Notes: generated by a model not told the origin, from the sequence alone. Counted from the stretch's first letter, positions 26,957 to 36,637 are shown. The stretch: DNA of 42,368 bases from Woeseiaceae bacterium (GCA_024640315.1 JAHEFF010000030.1:1-42368), one strand, 5' to 3'. Numbers and translations are program-made.

Positions 26957-28981
26957 ATGTCGAACCCGCTTCTAGATACCTCTGATCTGCCTCGATTCGA
27001 CGCTATAGAACCGCAACACGCGGTTCCGGCGCTCGAGGAGCTTATCGCAGCACATCGGCAAAAGCTCGCCGCCTTGCTGGATGACCCTAATGCCCGGGAT
27101 TTCCAGACCCTGGTTGTTCCGCTTGAAGAGATGAGCCACGAACTCGGCCGCGCCTGGTCTCCCGTCAGCCACCTGCAAAGCGTGCTGGATGATCCTGAAT
27201 GGCGGGACGCTTACAACGCGTCACTGCCATTAATGACCGAATATGACACCGAATTATCACACGACAAGAGGCTTTGTGACGCCTACCAGGCGGTGATGGA
27301 CTCGATGCCTGCGGATGCGACGCCCGCGATGCGCATGCTGGTTAAACAGGAACTGCGGGACTTCCGCCTGTCAGGCGTCGCGCTTGCGGAGGAAGAAAAG
27401 GCCCGCTACAGCGAAATCATGCAGGAGCTGGCCACGCTGCGGGCAAGCTTCGACCAGAATGTCCAGGATGCAACCGACAGCTGGCATTTTCAGACCTCGA
27501 CCCGTAGTGATGTAGAGGGAATCCCGGAGTCCGTGTTAAAACGAGCGAGCACTGATGCCGCGGAAAACGGCGCCAACGGCTGGTGGTTCAATCTTGATTA
27601 TCCAAACTATCACGCGGTCATGACCCATTGTGGCGCACGCCACACCCGCGAGATGTTCTATACCGCATGGTCGACCCGCGCATCGGATCAGGGTGGGCAT
27701 GAGGAGTGGGACAATAGCGAGAACATCGAAAAGATCCTCTCGCTTCGGCACGAAGCTGCCAGGCTTGTTGGCTTCAATAGTTTTGCGGACTATTCGCTGG
27801 CCACCAAGATGGCCGGCACCGTTGCCGAGGTCACGGAATTCCTGACGGAGTTGGCCGGCAAATGCCGCAAAGCAGCGCAGAAAGAAATCGATGAAGTCCG
27901 GAGCATCGCCGATGGACCGCTCGAGGCGTGGGACGTTGCTTATTATCTCGAGAAGCTGAAACAACAGAAATTCGCTGTTTCAGACGAGGAGCTGCGCCGG
28001 TACTTTCCCTTTGCTGTCGTCAAGCGCGGCATGTTCAGCCTGGCAGAAAAACTCTACGGCGTCTCGGTCCAGGAAGACCAGGGCGTCAGTGCCTGGCACG
28101 ACACCGTGCACTATTACGATATTCGGGACTCACAAGGCGCCATCCTCGGCAGTTTCTATACCGACTTGTTCGCTCGCAACGGAAAACGCGGGGGCGCCTG
28201 GATGGACGAGTGCGTAGTCCGAAAGAACCTTGACGGTGAAAAGAAAACGCCTGTCGGCTACCTGGTCTGCAACTTCCCGCCTCCTGATGCCGATGGAGAG
28301 TCTCACCTGACGCATACCGATGTGGTGACACTGTTCCACGAGTTCGGTCACATGCTGCATCACCTGCTCACCCAGGTCGATTACCCGAGCATAGCGGGAA
28401 TCAACGGCGTCCCCTGGGATGCAGTGGAGCTGCCCAGCCAGTTCATGGAGAATTTTGCCTGGCGTTATGAAGTGCTCGAGGAGTGCTCCGAACACTGCGA
28501 GACCGGCGCACCGCTGCCACGGGAGATTTTCGAGAAGCTGGATGCCAGCCGGCATTTTGGAGAAGCGTTGTCGATGTTGCGGCAAATCGAGTTTGCTCTT
28601 TTCGATTTTCGACTGCACGCAGGGTTCGATCCCGCATCCGGAGCCAAGGTGCTCGAAACGCTTCAGCAGGTACGCGATGAAGTCGCTGTGATCAAATATC
28701 CGGCCTATAACCGATTGCCACACAGCTTCTCGCACATTTTTGCGGGCGGTTATGCCGCCGGTTATTACAGCTACAAGTGGGCCGAGGTCCTGGCGGCAGA
28801 TGCCTTCGGCGCGTTTGAGGAATCCGGCATTTTTGACGTTGAAACCGCATCGCGGTTTCGCCGGGAAATTCTTGAAATCGGCGGTAGCCGTGACTTCATG
28901 GAGGCATACGTCGCATTTCGTGGGCGCAAACCGACGCTCGATGCGCTTCTTCGCCAGAGCGGAATCGGCAAAGCCGCATGA
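26957..28981 (+). CDS. prlC: Oligopeptidase A (M3 family)
   Basis: Cytoplasmic zinc metallopeptidase that degrades short peptides, including cleaved signal peptides. The HExxH motif is HEFGH (461-465, zinc ligands H461 and H465, catalytic E462), and the C-terminal HSFSHIFAGGYAAGYYSYKWAEV segment is typical of the family. At 674 aa it has the normal length, and no signal peptide is present. Its stop overlaps the xthA start by 4 bp (ATGA). Confidence 0.96.
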   Translation: MSNPLLDTSDLPRFDAIEPQHAVPALEELIAAHRQKLAALLDDPNARDFQTLVVPLEEMSHELGRAWSPVSHLQSVLDDPEWRDAYNASLPLMTEYDTELSHDKRLCDAYQAVMDSMPADATPAMRMLVKQELRDFRLSGVALAEEEKARYSEIMQELATLRASFDQNVQDATDSWHFQTSTRSDVEGIPESVLKRASTDAAENGANGWWFNLDYPNYHAVMTHCGARHTREMFYTAWSTRASDQGGHEEWDNSENIEKILSLRHEAARLVGFNSFADYSLATKMAGTVAEVTEFLTELAGKCRKAAQKEIDEVRSIADGPLEAWDVAYYLEKLKQQKFAVSDEELRRYFPFAVVKRGMFSLAEKLYGVSVQEDQGVSAWHDTVHYYDIRDSQGAILGSFYTDLFARNGKRGGAWMDECVVRKNLDGEKKTPVGYLVCNFPPPDADGESHLTHTDVVTLFHEFGHMLHHLLTQVDYPSIAGINGVPWDAVELPSQFMENFAWRYEVLEECSEHCETGAPLPREIFEKLDASRHFGEALSMLRQIEFALFDFRLHAGFDPASGAKVLETLQQVRDEVAVIKYPAYNRLPHSFSHIFAGGYAAGYYSYKWAEVLAADAFGAFEESGIFDVETASRFRREILEIGGSRDFMEAYVAFRGRKPTLDALLRQSGIGKAA

Positions 28982-29745
28982 AGATTGCGACCTGGAATGT
29001 CAATTCTCTGAACGTCAGGCTGCCTCACGTGCTGGAGTGGCTGTCGAGCGCAAACCCTGATGTGCTCGTACTGCAGGAAATCAAACAGGTTTCCGAGGCG
29101 TTCGCAGCCGATCGTTTTTCGGAACTCGGTTACCACGGCGTGGCGAGCGGACAGAAAACTTATAACGGCGTGGCCGTCATCAGTCGCAGTCCAGGTGACG
29201 ATCTCGTGACGGACTTTTCAGGCTTCGACGACCCGCAACGGCGCATCCTTGCAACGACGATAGAGGGTGTGAGGATCGTCAATCTGTACGTGCCAAATGG
29301 AAGCAGCGTTGGTTCAGAAAAATACGAATACAAACTGGGCTGGCTCAAAGCCCTGAAAGGATTCCTCGAGCAGGAATTGAAGAGCCACGAAAAGCTGGTT
29401 GTCCTCGGCGATTTCAACATCGCCCCTGATGATCGCGATGTGTACGATCCCGAGAAATGGGGCGACGATATCCTCTGCAGCCCGCTCGAGCGACAGGCGC
29501 TCGGCGAATTGATCGACCTCGGCCTCTCCGACGTATATCGCCAGTTCGATCAGCCGGAGAGCACGTTCAGCTGGTGGGACTACCGTGCGGCCGGGTTTCG
29601 CCGCAACGCAGGCCTCCGGATCGACCTGATACTCGCCAGCAAGGCGATGGCTGACAACTGCAATGCCAGTTACATTGACAGGGAACCACGCACCTGGGAG
29701 CGGCCATCGGATCACACCCCGGTCGTCGCTGAATTTGCGCTATAA
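28978..29745 (+). CDS. xthA: Exodeoxyribonuclease III
   Basis: AP endonuclease and 3' repair exonuclease. The 255-aa product has the expected active-site segments: ATWNVNSL at the N-terminus, metal-binding E34 in VLQEIKQ, VLGDFNIAP, the WWDYRAAGFRRNAGLRIDLILAS region and SDHTPVVAEF at the C-terminus. It is translationally coupled to prlC. The 198 bp downstream contain no gene that I can support. Confidence 0.95.
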   Translation: MKIATWNVNSLNVRLPHVLEWLSSANPDVLVLQEIKQVSEAFAADRFSELGYHGVASGQKTYNGVAVISRSPGDDLVTDFSGFDDPQRRILATTIEGVRIVNLYVPNGSSVGSEKYEYKLGWLKALKGFLEQELKSHEKLVVLGDFNIAPDDRDVYDPEKWGDDILCSPLERQALGELIDLGLSDVYRQFDQPESTFSWWDYRAAGFRRNAGLRIDLILASKAMADNCNASYIDREPRTWERPSDHTPVVAEFAL

Positions 29746-29943
29746 CGCGGACATGACCCCCTCACACCCGGTCCGTATTCGACCCTCTAAGCCCAACTAC
29801 GTCATGTCCGGAATTGATGTGACATATTCACGGAACCACTTCACTTTTAACGCCGGGGCGGAAGTACCAGTTCACGAATCGCGTTGGCAGATTAGCGAAA
29901 ACGCGCGGTTCTTTCCGTTAAGCTACCGGCAACAGGTTGGGCC

Positions 29944-31053
29944 ATGAGTAACGTTAACGGCACCGCCGAACTGAACATGACGATCACTCCGTCATTGAAG
30001 AACAAGAAAAGTATGTTGAATTCCCAGGATCGCCGCAATGACTACGACGTGACGAATACCGTACAGGTAAGCGACCCTGTGGCTGTTCGAAATGCGGTGA
30101 GCGAGTTATTTACCGAAGCGTTTCCAGGTGCGTCCTTCGACAAACTGTGGCTCGCTTTCTATGACTTTGCGCGACTGTTTTCCGGCCAGTACCCGGGCTA
30201 TCAGGGCTGCGACACCACCTACCATGACATGCAGCACACGCTGGACATGACCCTGGCTCTCGCACGCCTGGTTGCCGGCTACGAAAAGAGTGTGGACCCG
30301 GCCGAGCGGCTGGGCGCACATCGGGCGCAGATGACGATCATCACCTCTCTCTTTCACGACGCTGGTTACATACGACATATCGAGCGTGACAGGGACTTCA
30401 CCAACGGCGCTGAATTTACGCTTTATCACGTGTCCCGAAGTGCAGATTTCCTGCGGCGCTATTTGCCCGAACTCGGCTTATCCAGGGATGTCGGAGTCTC
30501 CAGCATGATCGTGCACTTCACCGGTTATGAACTCGACATTGACAACATCGAGCTCGATGATCCCCGCGACGCGATTTGTGGACACCTGCTGGGAACCGCC
30601 GACCTGATCGCCCAAATGGCAGATCGTTGTTACCTGGAGAAATGCCGCGACCGCTTGTACACGGAATTCGTCGTCGGTGGAGTGGCCGTCGAAAACGCGT
30701 CGCCCGGCGAGTACATGGTTCGCTATGAATCCGGCATCGATCTGCTGCGAAAGACGCCCATGTTTTACCAGCATGCCACCAGGGACAGATTGCAGAAGAA
30801 ATTTAACCGCGCTTATCGATATGCGGAAGTTTTGTTCGACGGACAAAACCCGTACGTCACCGCCATTCGCCGAAACCTTACACACCTGATCAAGGTGCTT
30901 AAAACGGATAGCTGGCAGCTCTTGAGGCGGGATCCGCCCTATTTTGTTGGTGTTGATGATGCGGTCGAAAGTATGGAGTCCGTTGCACAGAAACTTCTGG
31001 CAACGATCCCCAGGGAACATCTCGACCTGCCGCCGAATATCATGCCGCTATGA
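29944..31053 (+). CDS. HD-domain phosphohydrolase with cyclic-nucleotide PDE-like motif
   Basis: A 369-aa protein without signal peptide or clear membrane segment. The N-terminal ~40 residues are polar and probably flexible. The HD-type metal site is visible: TYHDMQHTLDM (H94, H98) and LFHDAGY (H138, D139), with more His downstream (RHIER; MIVHFTG). The YHDxxHTxD spacing recalls the YHNxxHAxDV signature of class I cyclic-nucleotide phosphodiesterases, but this is a short match and the substrate could be another phosphoester or a (p)ppGpp-like nucleotide. No sensor domain is seen. It stands alone between xthA and a membrane protein gene. Confidence 0.75.
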   Translation: MSNVNGTAELNMTITPSLKNKKSMLNSQDRRNDYDVTNTVQVSDPVAVRNAVSELFTEAFPGASFDKLWLAFYDFARLFSGQYPGYQGCDTTYHDMQHTLDMTLALARLVAGYEKSVDPAERLGAHRAQMTIITSLFHDAGYIRHIERDRDFTNGAEFTLYHVSRSADFLRRYLPELGLSRDVGVSSMIVHFTGYELDIDNIELDDPRDAICGHLLGTADLIAQMADRCYLEKCRDRLYTEFVVGGVAVENASPGEYMVRYESGIDLLRKTPMFYQHATRDRLQKKFNRAYRYAEVLFDGQNPYVTAIRRNLTHLIKVLKTDSWQLLRRDPPYFVGVDDAVESMESVAQKLLATIPREHLDLPPNIMPL

Positions 31054-31338
31054 CTTGAAATCGTGGCGTCGGCCCGTGGTTACATGCCCGTGAAATTCTC
31101 CCTTGCCTCTATACGTTCGATCCGCGCCCTGACCGACGGGTAGTCTCCCAAATCAAAACCTCCTCGTCCGCCACATGCGTTTAAACAAAAATCGCGATGT
31201 CTGCGGTGCTGAAGCAGTCGCCGGCCAGGATATCGACTTCCTGCCAGTCGTAATTCATCTCCATTTCTGCACACAACAACTTCGGTTTGTAACAAATACC
31301 TAAACGGGAATCGCCGTATATCCTTAACCTGCCGTCGT
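31054..31338. other. Non-coding stretch between converging genes
   Basis: About 285 bp between the HD-domain gene and the membrane protein gene. Open frames here have unconvincing composition and no homology that I recognise, and I see no strong terminator hairpin. Confidence 0.5.
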
Positions 31339-31869
31339 TCAAACCGGCTCTTTGTCGATCGCCCGCAAACCCAGAATTTCATGGCGTTTCAGGCGCCTGT
31401 TCGCGAAAAAGGCGGCTACGCCACAGGCCGAAAAGGCATAAATATGGTCGACTGGCCCAATCGTGTTGTTGAAGAAATTTCGAAACGTGTCGGATGAGAG
31501 CCCACCCATGACGCGCACAGGCGCCTCGTCAATATATCGCCCTGTCTCGAGGATGCCGATCATCAGGTTGCCTGCATAGGCCGCTGTGCCGGCAATGACG
31601 ACCGCCATGACGGGAAATCGCCAGTCGAGACCCCGGCCGAAGCGCTGCATTGCTAAGCCAACGAGGGCGCCAATGAGGATTGAAAACCAAGGAAACACCC
31701 GTCCGGTCATCGTCGAGAAAAGTGCCCATAACCAGCAAAGCAACAAAGCCACCGCAATAGTGCCCAGGAGGCCGCGGCGAACAGACTGCTCGGCCAGCAG
31801 TTTGCGGCCGTCCGCAGGGGGTAGCCTGTCTTGCCGCTTCGGCGTGTGCTTTTGCTTCAGTCGGAACAT
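31339..31869 (-). CDS. Membrane protein of unknown function
   Basis: A 176-aa inner-membrane protein, not recognised as a named family. From ATG 31869 it has a basic cytoplasmic start (FRLKQKHTPKRQDR), then helices near LLGTIAVALLLCWLWALF, FSILIGALVGLAM and MAVVIAGTAAYAGNLMIG, a soluble stretch, and a last hydrophobic segment ending FFANRRLKRHEI. An in-frame GTG at 31890 would add seven residues. It diverges from the lipoprotein gene at 31992 across a 122-bp AT-rich gap. Confidence 0.72.
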   Translation of the reverse strand: MFRLKQKHTPKRQDRLPPADGRKLLAEQSVRRGLLGTIAVALLLCWLWALFSTMTGRVFPWFSILIGALVGLAMQRFGRGLDWRFPVMAVVIAGTAAYAGNLMIGILETGRYIDEAPVRVMGGLSSDTFRNFFNNTIGPVDHIYAFSACGVAAFFANRRLKRHEILGLRAIDKEPV

Positions 31870-31991
31870 GTTTGCAACGGATGTGAACACCTGGACCGGC
31901 GCAGTATATTACATGCTGACCAGTGTTATATTCCGTGTCGTACGAACCCGGTGCGTGCGGATTCGTACCCTGACGCAACCTGGAGGCTGGC

Positions 31992-32603
31992 ATGTCATTG
32001 ACGACCCGAACAATATTACCCGCGATAATGACGACGCTCGCATTACTCGCTTCCTGCGCGTCTGCGCCGCCGTCCACGGTGATTCGAACGCATTACAATC
32101 CCGACCCCGATATGGACGGATTCAGAAACGTGGTGGTGGTGAGCGTCACGGGGACATATCGATCCAGGGAACAGTTTGAACGCACCCTTGTGGCGGCGCT
32201 TTCCAGCGAAAAAATCTCTGCGACGGCTTATTTCACCGTTATCGGGCGTAATCCTCAGCTGACGCGCGCCAATCTCCACAATGCGATTCGCAACCGTGGA
32301 TTTGATGCCGTGATATTTACCCGCCTGAAAGGTCAGGAGCAGAAAGAACTGGCGCCATTAAGGCCGGTCGGCCCGGGTCTCGACCTGTTTGGTTACGACT
32401 ACGCTGAATTGAACAGGGATGTCGGCATGCAGGAAGCCCAGGCAATCACGTTCGTAACAGAAATTTACTCGACAACGAGCCAGAACAAGGTATGGGCAAT
32501 CGAGTCATTAAGTATCGACAAGGCATCCGCCGCGGAGGTCGTGAGTGATCAGGCCGCAATGATTGGTGCCCAGATCAAAATCGACAAACTACTCGCCCGC
32601 TGA
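31992..32603 (+). CDS. Lipoprotein of unknown function
   Basis: A 203-aa outer- or inner-membrane lipoprotein: signal peptide with lipobox LLASC (Cys about residue 22), then an alpha/beta domain with SREQFERTLVAALSSEKISA, RNRGFDAVIFTRL and a C-terminal NKVWAIESLSIDKAS helix. The layout is similar to small DUF4136-like periplasmic lipoproteins, but I cannot assign a family with confidence. Its end overlaps the convergent ornithine cyclodeaminase gene by 15 bp. Confidence 0.75.
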   Translation: MSLTTRTILPAIMTTLALLASCASAPPSTVIRTHYNPDPDMDGFRNVVVVSVTGTYRSREQFERTLVAALSSEKISATAYFTVIGRNPQLTRANLHNAIRNRGFDAVIFTRLKGQEQKELAPLRPVGPGLDLFGYDYAELNRDVGMQEAQAITFVTEIYSTTSQNKVWAIESLSIDKASAAEVVSDQAAMIGAQIKIDKLLAR

Positions 32604-33566
32604 GCAGTCGCTGCCACCCTGGTTGTTGCCGATGTGATTACGCATAGCAAGATCGGCAGCCGCCAGGTCTTCGAGCGCGGTGCCCACCGACTTAAAAAGC
32701 GTGATAGCTTCAATCGATTCCCGGCCGCTGATTTTGCCGCTGGCGAGTTGCGAGAGTTCTCCGCAAATATCATCCTCATCGATCGAGCCGCTGGCGATGC
32801 CTTGCACGATTTCGCCTGCCTCGACCAGGGCACCCGCTCGGGTATCAACATAAACGCTGGCCCGGCGAATGGCCTCTGAATCAGCTTCACGCATATCGGG
32901 TTTGAACGCGCCAACCAGATCGATATGCTGTCCTTCTTTCAGCCACGCACCACGAATAAGCGGTTCGGTCGCCAGCGTGGCGCAACTAATAATGTCTGCC
33001 GCCGAGACCGCGCTCTCTAGATCGTCGGCTACCGAAACGCTGAACGATGACGTAGCAAAGCGGGCCGCCAGCTTCGCCGCCTTTTCTCGCCGCCTGCCCC
33101 AGATAACCACTTCTTCGATAGGTCTTGCAGTTGCATGCGCGGCAACCAGGTGGGGGGCAAGATTGCCGGTACCGACCATCAACAGGCGTTTCGAGTTTTC
33201 ACGGGACAGGTAAGTCGACGCCAGCGCGGATGCTGCAGCTGTTCTGCGCACCGTAAGCTCAGTTCCATCCAGAACAGCAACCGGCACTCCGGTTGCAGCG
33301 CTCATCAGGAAGTAGCTGGCAAAAACTGCCGGATAATCCTGTTTTGAATTATCTGGAAAAACGGTCACAATCTTGACGCCCATGCCGCATCCTTGCTGCC
33401 ATGCCGGCATCAGCAGAAGTGTTCCGTCGTTACCACCTGGTACGGGTACGTTGTGATGCGACCGCTGAGGAACGACAACATCAACGGCAAATGCCTTGCC
33501 AAGCGCATCGATCAACTGATCGTAAGGCAGCAGCGCTGCAACTTTTTCGGCGTCGAGAATTAGCAT
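32589..33566 (-). CDS. Ornithine cyclodeaminase / mu-crystallin family enzyme
   Basis: NAD(P)-dependent enzyme of 325 aa. Family members include ornithine cyclodeaminase, pyrroline-2-carboxylate or ketimine reductase, and alanine dehydrogenase. The N-terminal substrate domain has MLILDAEKVAALLPYDQLIDAL and GVKIVTVFPDN (Lys conserved), followed by a central LTVRRTAAASALA segment and the Rossmann loop VGTGNLAPHL. The substrate is not determinable by eye. It is divergent, across 74 bp, from the permease operon below, which suggests shared control and possibly a shared amino-compound pathway. Confidence 0.88.
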   Translation of the reverse strand: MLILDAEKVAALLPYDQLIDALGKAFAVDVVVPQRSHHNVPVPGGNDGTLLLMPAWQQGCGMGVKIVTVFPDNSKQDYPAVFASYFLMSAATGVPVAVLDGTELTVRRTAAASALASTYLSRENSKRLLMVGTGNLAPHLVAAHATARPIEEVVIWGRRREKAAKLAARFATSSFSVSVADDLESAVSAADIISCATLATEPLIRGAWLKEGQHIDLVGAFKPDMREADSEAIRRASVYVDTRAGALVEAGEIVQGIASGSIDEDDICGELSQLASGKISGRESIEAITLFKSVGTALEDLAAADLAMRNHIGNNQGGSDCSAGE

Positions 33567-33640
33567 CGGACAAACGAGAATATCACTTCCCCGTGACGCC
33601 GGTGCGCTGTAATGTCTGACGGCGGAGAATAAGAATAATT

Positions 33641-35005
33641 ATGATGTTGCAACGAAAACTCGGGCTCGCCGCCGTGCTGGCCGTGGTCATGGGCGACATG
33701 ATTGGCTCGGGGATTTTCTTCACGCCCGGCGAGCTCGCTGCCGTGGCAACTGCCGAGTGGCAGGTATACCTTTTCTGGACACTGTGCGGCTTTATTACGC
33801 TTTGCGGCGCCCTGACGCTCGCGGAATTGTCGGCGCTCATACCCAGGGCCGGCGTGTCCTACCACGCGTTAACTGAGGCCTACGGTCCTTTTGCCGGTTT
33901 CATGCAGGCATGGATGATGGTGCTCGTCAGCGGACCTGGTGCGATCGCCGGGATAGCCATTCTGTTTGGCGAGCTCGCCAACCAGGTGTTGGGCACCGGG
34001 TCAGCCGGGATGCAGCTGGCATGGGCTGCGGCGGCGATTATATTCTTTGCGCTCATCAACCTTCGCGGCGCCGAGTGGGGCGGCCGCACCCAGATTTTTC
34101 TTACGTCGGTCAAAGTAACAGGTCTGATAGCGCTGGTTATCGGTGGCGTGTTAGTCGCAGCCCCGGCCGTCGAGCAGGAAGCAGCTGGCACATTGCAGGA
34201 AGGAAATGGTCTGCTGGGGTTTTTGCGGTTTGTCGGCCTGGGCGTGGCAATCGTTCTCTTCACCTATGACGGCTGGATTGACGCGTCCAATGTCGCTGGC
34301 GAAGTCAGGAACCCGAATCGCAATTTTCCACTCGCAATGGGCCTCGGCGTCATTCTCATCACCCTGATTTATTTGCTCGTCAACTACGCCTTTCTGCGGG
34401 TTGTACCGCTCGACGCAATGCGAGCAAACCCGACTCTGGTTGCGCCTATGGTTGCAGAGGCCGCTTTTGGTCCGACAGCAGGTAACGCACTGAATATGCT
34501 GATGTGGATTTCTATTTTCGGTGCGCTGGGCGGACTGATTATGACGCTGCCGCGCCTTTTCTACGCCGCAGCATCGGAGTACGTCGAGCGCTCGGCAGGT
34601 ACCTGGCTCGCACCTTTTTTTCGCACGATCTCGCACCTGTCGGGTTCCAGATCAGCGCCCTCCGGCGCGATACTTTTCGCTGCGGCGATCTCAATTGCTG
34701 CGCTGTTCTTTTTTGGCTCGTTCTCGAGAATCGTCACCTTCTTCGTCGTGCCGTTTCAGTTTATGAACATCCTGATGGTCTCCTCGATATTCAGACTGCG
34801 ACCGAGACTGTCACGGCCGGATTCGTACAGGCTACCGGGATACCCCATCGTTCCGGGGATATTCATCTTCGTCATGGCACTGTTCCTTGTTGCGGCGCTC
34901 GTCTACAACCCGCTGGATAGTCTTGTCGGGATCGCACTCACGCTTGCCGGCGCACCTGTCTACCGCGTATTAACAAAAGGCCGGAAGGAGGCCATTAATG
35001 AGTAA
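33641..35005 (+). CDS. APC-superfamily amino acid permease
   Basis: Inner-membrane transporter of 454 aa with about 12 hydrophobic helices. The first helix contains the APC motif GDMIGSGIFF, and conserved elements follow (ALTLAELSALIPRAGVSYHALTEAYG; FTYDGWIDASNVAGEVRNPNRNFP). It likely imports an amino acid or related amine by proton or sodium symport. Its stop overlaps the BtpA-like gene by 8 bp, so permease, BtpA-like protein and sugar kinase form one operon. Substrate unknown. Confidence 0.92.
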   Translation: MMLQRKLGLAAVLAVVMGDMIGSGIFFTPGELAAVATAEWQVYLFWTLCGFITLCGALTLAELSALIPRAGVSYHALTEAYGPFAGFMQAWMMVLVSGPGAIAGIAILFGELANQVLGTGSAGMQLAWAAAAIIFFALINLRGAEWGGRTQIFLTSVKVTGLIALVIGGVLVAAPAVEQEAAGTLQEGNGLLGFLRFVGLGVAIVLFTYDGWIDASNVAGEVRNPNRNFPLAMGLGVILITLIYLLVNYAFLRVVPLDAMRANPTLVAPMVAEAAFGPTAGNALNMLMWISIFGALGGLIMTLPRLFYAAASEYVERSAGTWLAPFFRTISHLSGSRSAPSGAILFAAAISIAALFFFGSFSRIVTFFVVPFQFMNILMVSSIFRLRPRLSRPDSYRLPGYPIVPGIFIFVMALFLVAALVYNPLDSLVGIALTLAGAPVYRVLTKGRKEAINE

Positions 35006-35777
35006 GTTTCGGGATCTATTCCAGAATTCGAAGGCGATTATCGGAATGATTCATCTGCCGCCATTGCCGGGCTACCCGGACTCACCGGGAATCGAGTACG
35101 CAATACGCCACGCAACCGGTGACCTTCACGCACTGGAGGAGGCTGGCGTCGATGGTGTTCTCATCGAAAATGAATATGATCGGCCGCACAGGGTGAATGC
35201 GGCGCCGGAAACCATAGCGGCCATGACCCGAATTGCTCGTGCGGTTGTGCAGGAAAGCGATTCGGCGCGTGTTGGCTGCGAAATCCTTCTTAACGATCCG
35301 AGGGCGTCACTGGCGGTTGCGCGAATGTCAGGCGCTTCTTTCATTCGTACGGATTATTTCGTGGACAGGATGACCCGGCCTGAGTACGGAGAGTTCGATA
35401 TCGATCCGGAAGGGCTGTTGCAGTACCGAACCGCAATTGGCGCAGACAAGGTGCTGATACTCGCGGACATCCAGGTCAAGTACGCAACCATGATCAAACC
35501 AAGGCCATTAGCCGAGTCCGCTAAGCTGGCGTATGAAATGGGTGCCGATGCGGTTGTCGTCACGGGCAGCAAAAGCGGTAATGCGCCAACTATCGAGAGC
35601 CTTCGGCAAGCCGCACAGGGATGTCCTGTGTTAATTGGCAGCGGCCTGACACCGAAGAATGCGAAGCGTCTGTTGCAGGCGTGCGATGGCGCTATTGTCG
35701 GTACGTCGCTGATGAAAGACAGGTTCGTCGATCCTGCTTCTGTTGCCGCGCTGATGTCGCAGGTAGAACGGGGCTGA
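34998..35777 (+). CDS. BtpA/SgcQ family TIM-barrel protein
   Basis: A 259-aa protein of the BtpA family, recognised from GMIHLPPLPGYP at residues 16-27, ALEEAGVDGVLIENEYDRP, the central GADAVVVTGSKSGN and the late PVLIGSGLTPKNAKRLL phosphate-binding-like segment. BtpA was linked to photosystem I stability in cyanobacteria, while SgcQ homologues occur in sugar-utilisation clusters; the reaction is not established. Packed between a permease and a PfkB kinase (1 bp to the kinase), a catabolic role acting on a phosphorylated sugar or nucleoside is more likely here. Confidence 0.88.
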   Translation: MSKFRDLFQNSKAIIGMIHLPPLPGYPDSPGIEYAIRHATGDLHALEEAGVDGVLIENEYDRPHRVNAAPETIAAMTRIARAVVQESDSARVGCEILLNDPRASLAVARMSGASFIRTDYFVDRMTRPEYGEFDIDPEGLLQYRTAIGADKVLILADIQVKYATMIKPRPLAESAKLAYEMGADAVVVTGSKSGNAPTIESLRQAAQGCPVLIGSGLTPKNAKRLLQACDGAIVGTSLMKDRFVDPASVAALMSQVERG

Positions 35778-35778
35778 A

Positions 35779-36603
35779 ATGGAAGTCGTTTGCGTAGGTG
35801 ACTGCGGAATCGATTACTACCTGCCGGCTGGCGAAAGTCTTTTTGGTGGAATTACCGCAAATTTTGCACGCCATGCGAACGATGTGTTTCCTGATAGGGA
35901 CATCGTTCGCATCGTTTCGTGCACGGGCGATGATGTGGGCGCGGGGATCGTGCGCTCCGCGCTGGCGGGTACTGGCCTCGATTGCCACCTGACCCGACTC
36001 GGTGGACAAACACCGGTTCAATATATCGAGATCGAAGAGAATGGCGAGAAACGCTTCATTCGTTACGATGAGGGTGTCTTGCGTCACTTCCGCTTCTCTC
36101 GAGAGCAGAAAAAAATTATTAAAAACAGTGACTTAATGGTGGCGCCGGTATACCTGCAAATCGTCGGCCTTTTTGACGAGCTCATGTCGATTGATACGCG
36201 CGGACAGGTTTCGGTCGACTTCGCCGATTTTCTGCAGCATCCGGATTTCGAGCTGCTGGAGAAATACATCCACAGGATCGACATCGGATTCTTCGGCCTT
36301 ACGCTCGCGGACAAAGATGCGATGGATCGAATCCGGCTACTGGCTTCCCGGCATCAAAAGCTCTTCGTGGTGACACTGGGGGCAGATGGCAGTCGTTCAT
36401 TTTTCAACAACGAATGTTTTGACAGCCCGGCAGTTTCTGTCGAGGAAGTGATTGATACCACCGGCGCCGGCGATGCCTACGCCGCCGCATTTCTGTCACG
36501 CTACTGCCACGGCGCGAGCATCCAGGAATCGATGCAATGCGGCTCGGCGCTTGCGGCGAAAGTCGTGGGACAGATTGGCAGCTACAACCGAACCCCGAAG
36601 TAA
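35779..36603 (+). CDS. PfkB-family carbohydrate kinase
   Basis: ATP-dependent sugar or nucleoside kinase of 274 aa. The substrate-side motif is GGITANFARHAND near residue 25 and the catalytic/anion-hole motif is DTTGAGDAYAAAFL near 230 (catalytic Asp in GAGD). The N-terminus VVCVGDCGIDYYLPAGESLFGG resembles fructoselysine-6-kinase-like members (FrlD type), as a weak hint only. The operon position after the amino acid permease and BtpA-like gene makes an amino-sugar, glycated amine or nucleoside substrate plausible. Confidence 0.9.
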   Translation: MEVVCVGDCGIDYYLPAGESLFGGITANFARHANDVFPDRDIVRIVSCTGDDVGAGIVRSALAGTGLDCHLTRLGGQTPVQYIEIEENGEKRFIRYDEGVLRHFRFSREQKKIIKNSDLMVAPVYLQIVGLFDELMSIDTRGQVSVDFADFLQHPDFELLEKYIHRIDIGFFGLTLADKDAMDRIRLLASRHQKLFVVTLGADGSRSFFNNECFDSPAVSVEEVIDTTGAGDAYAAAFLSRYCHGASIQESMQCGSALAAKVVGQIGSYNRTPK

Positions 36604-36637
36604 AAAGGAGTATCATCTCAGGGGATAAGGAGGACAT

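Noticed and set aside
29663..29947. 94-codon + strand frame after xthA
   Set aside because: It overlaps the xthA end in another frame, has no ribosome binding site, and its product has no recognisable features.
31080..31382. 100-codon minus-strand frame upstream of the HD gene end
   Set aside because: It overlaps the end of the membrane protein gene, is Arg-rich, and has no start signal.
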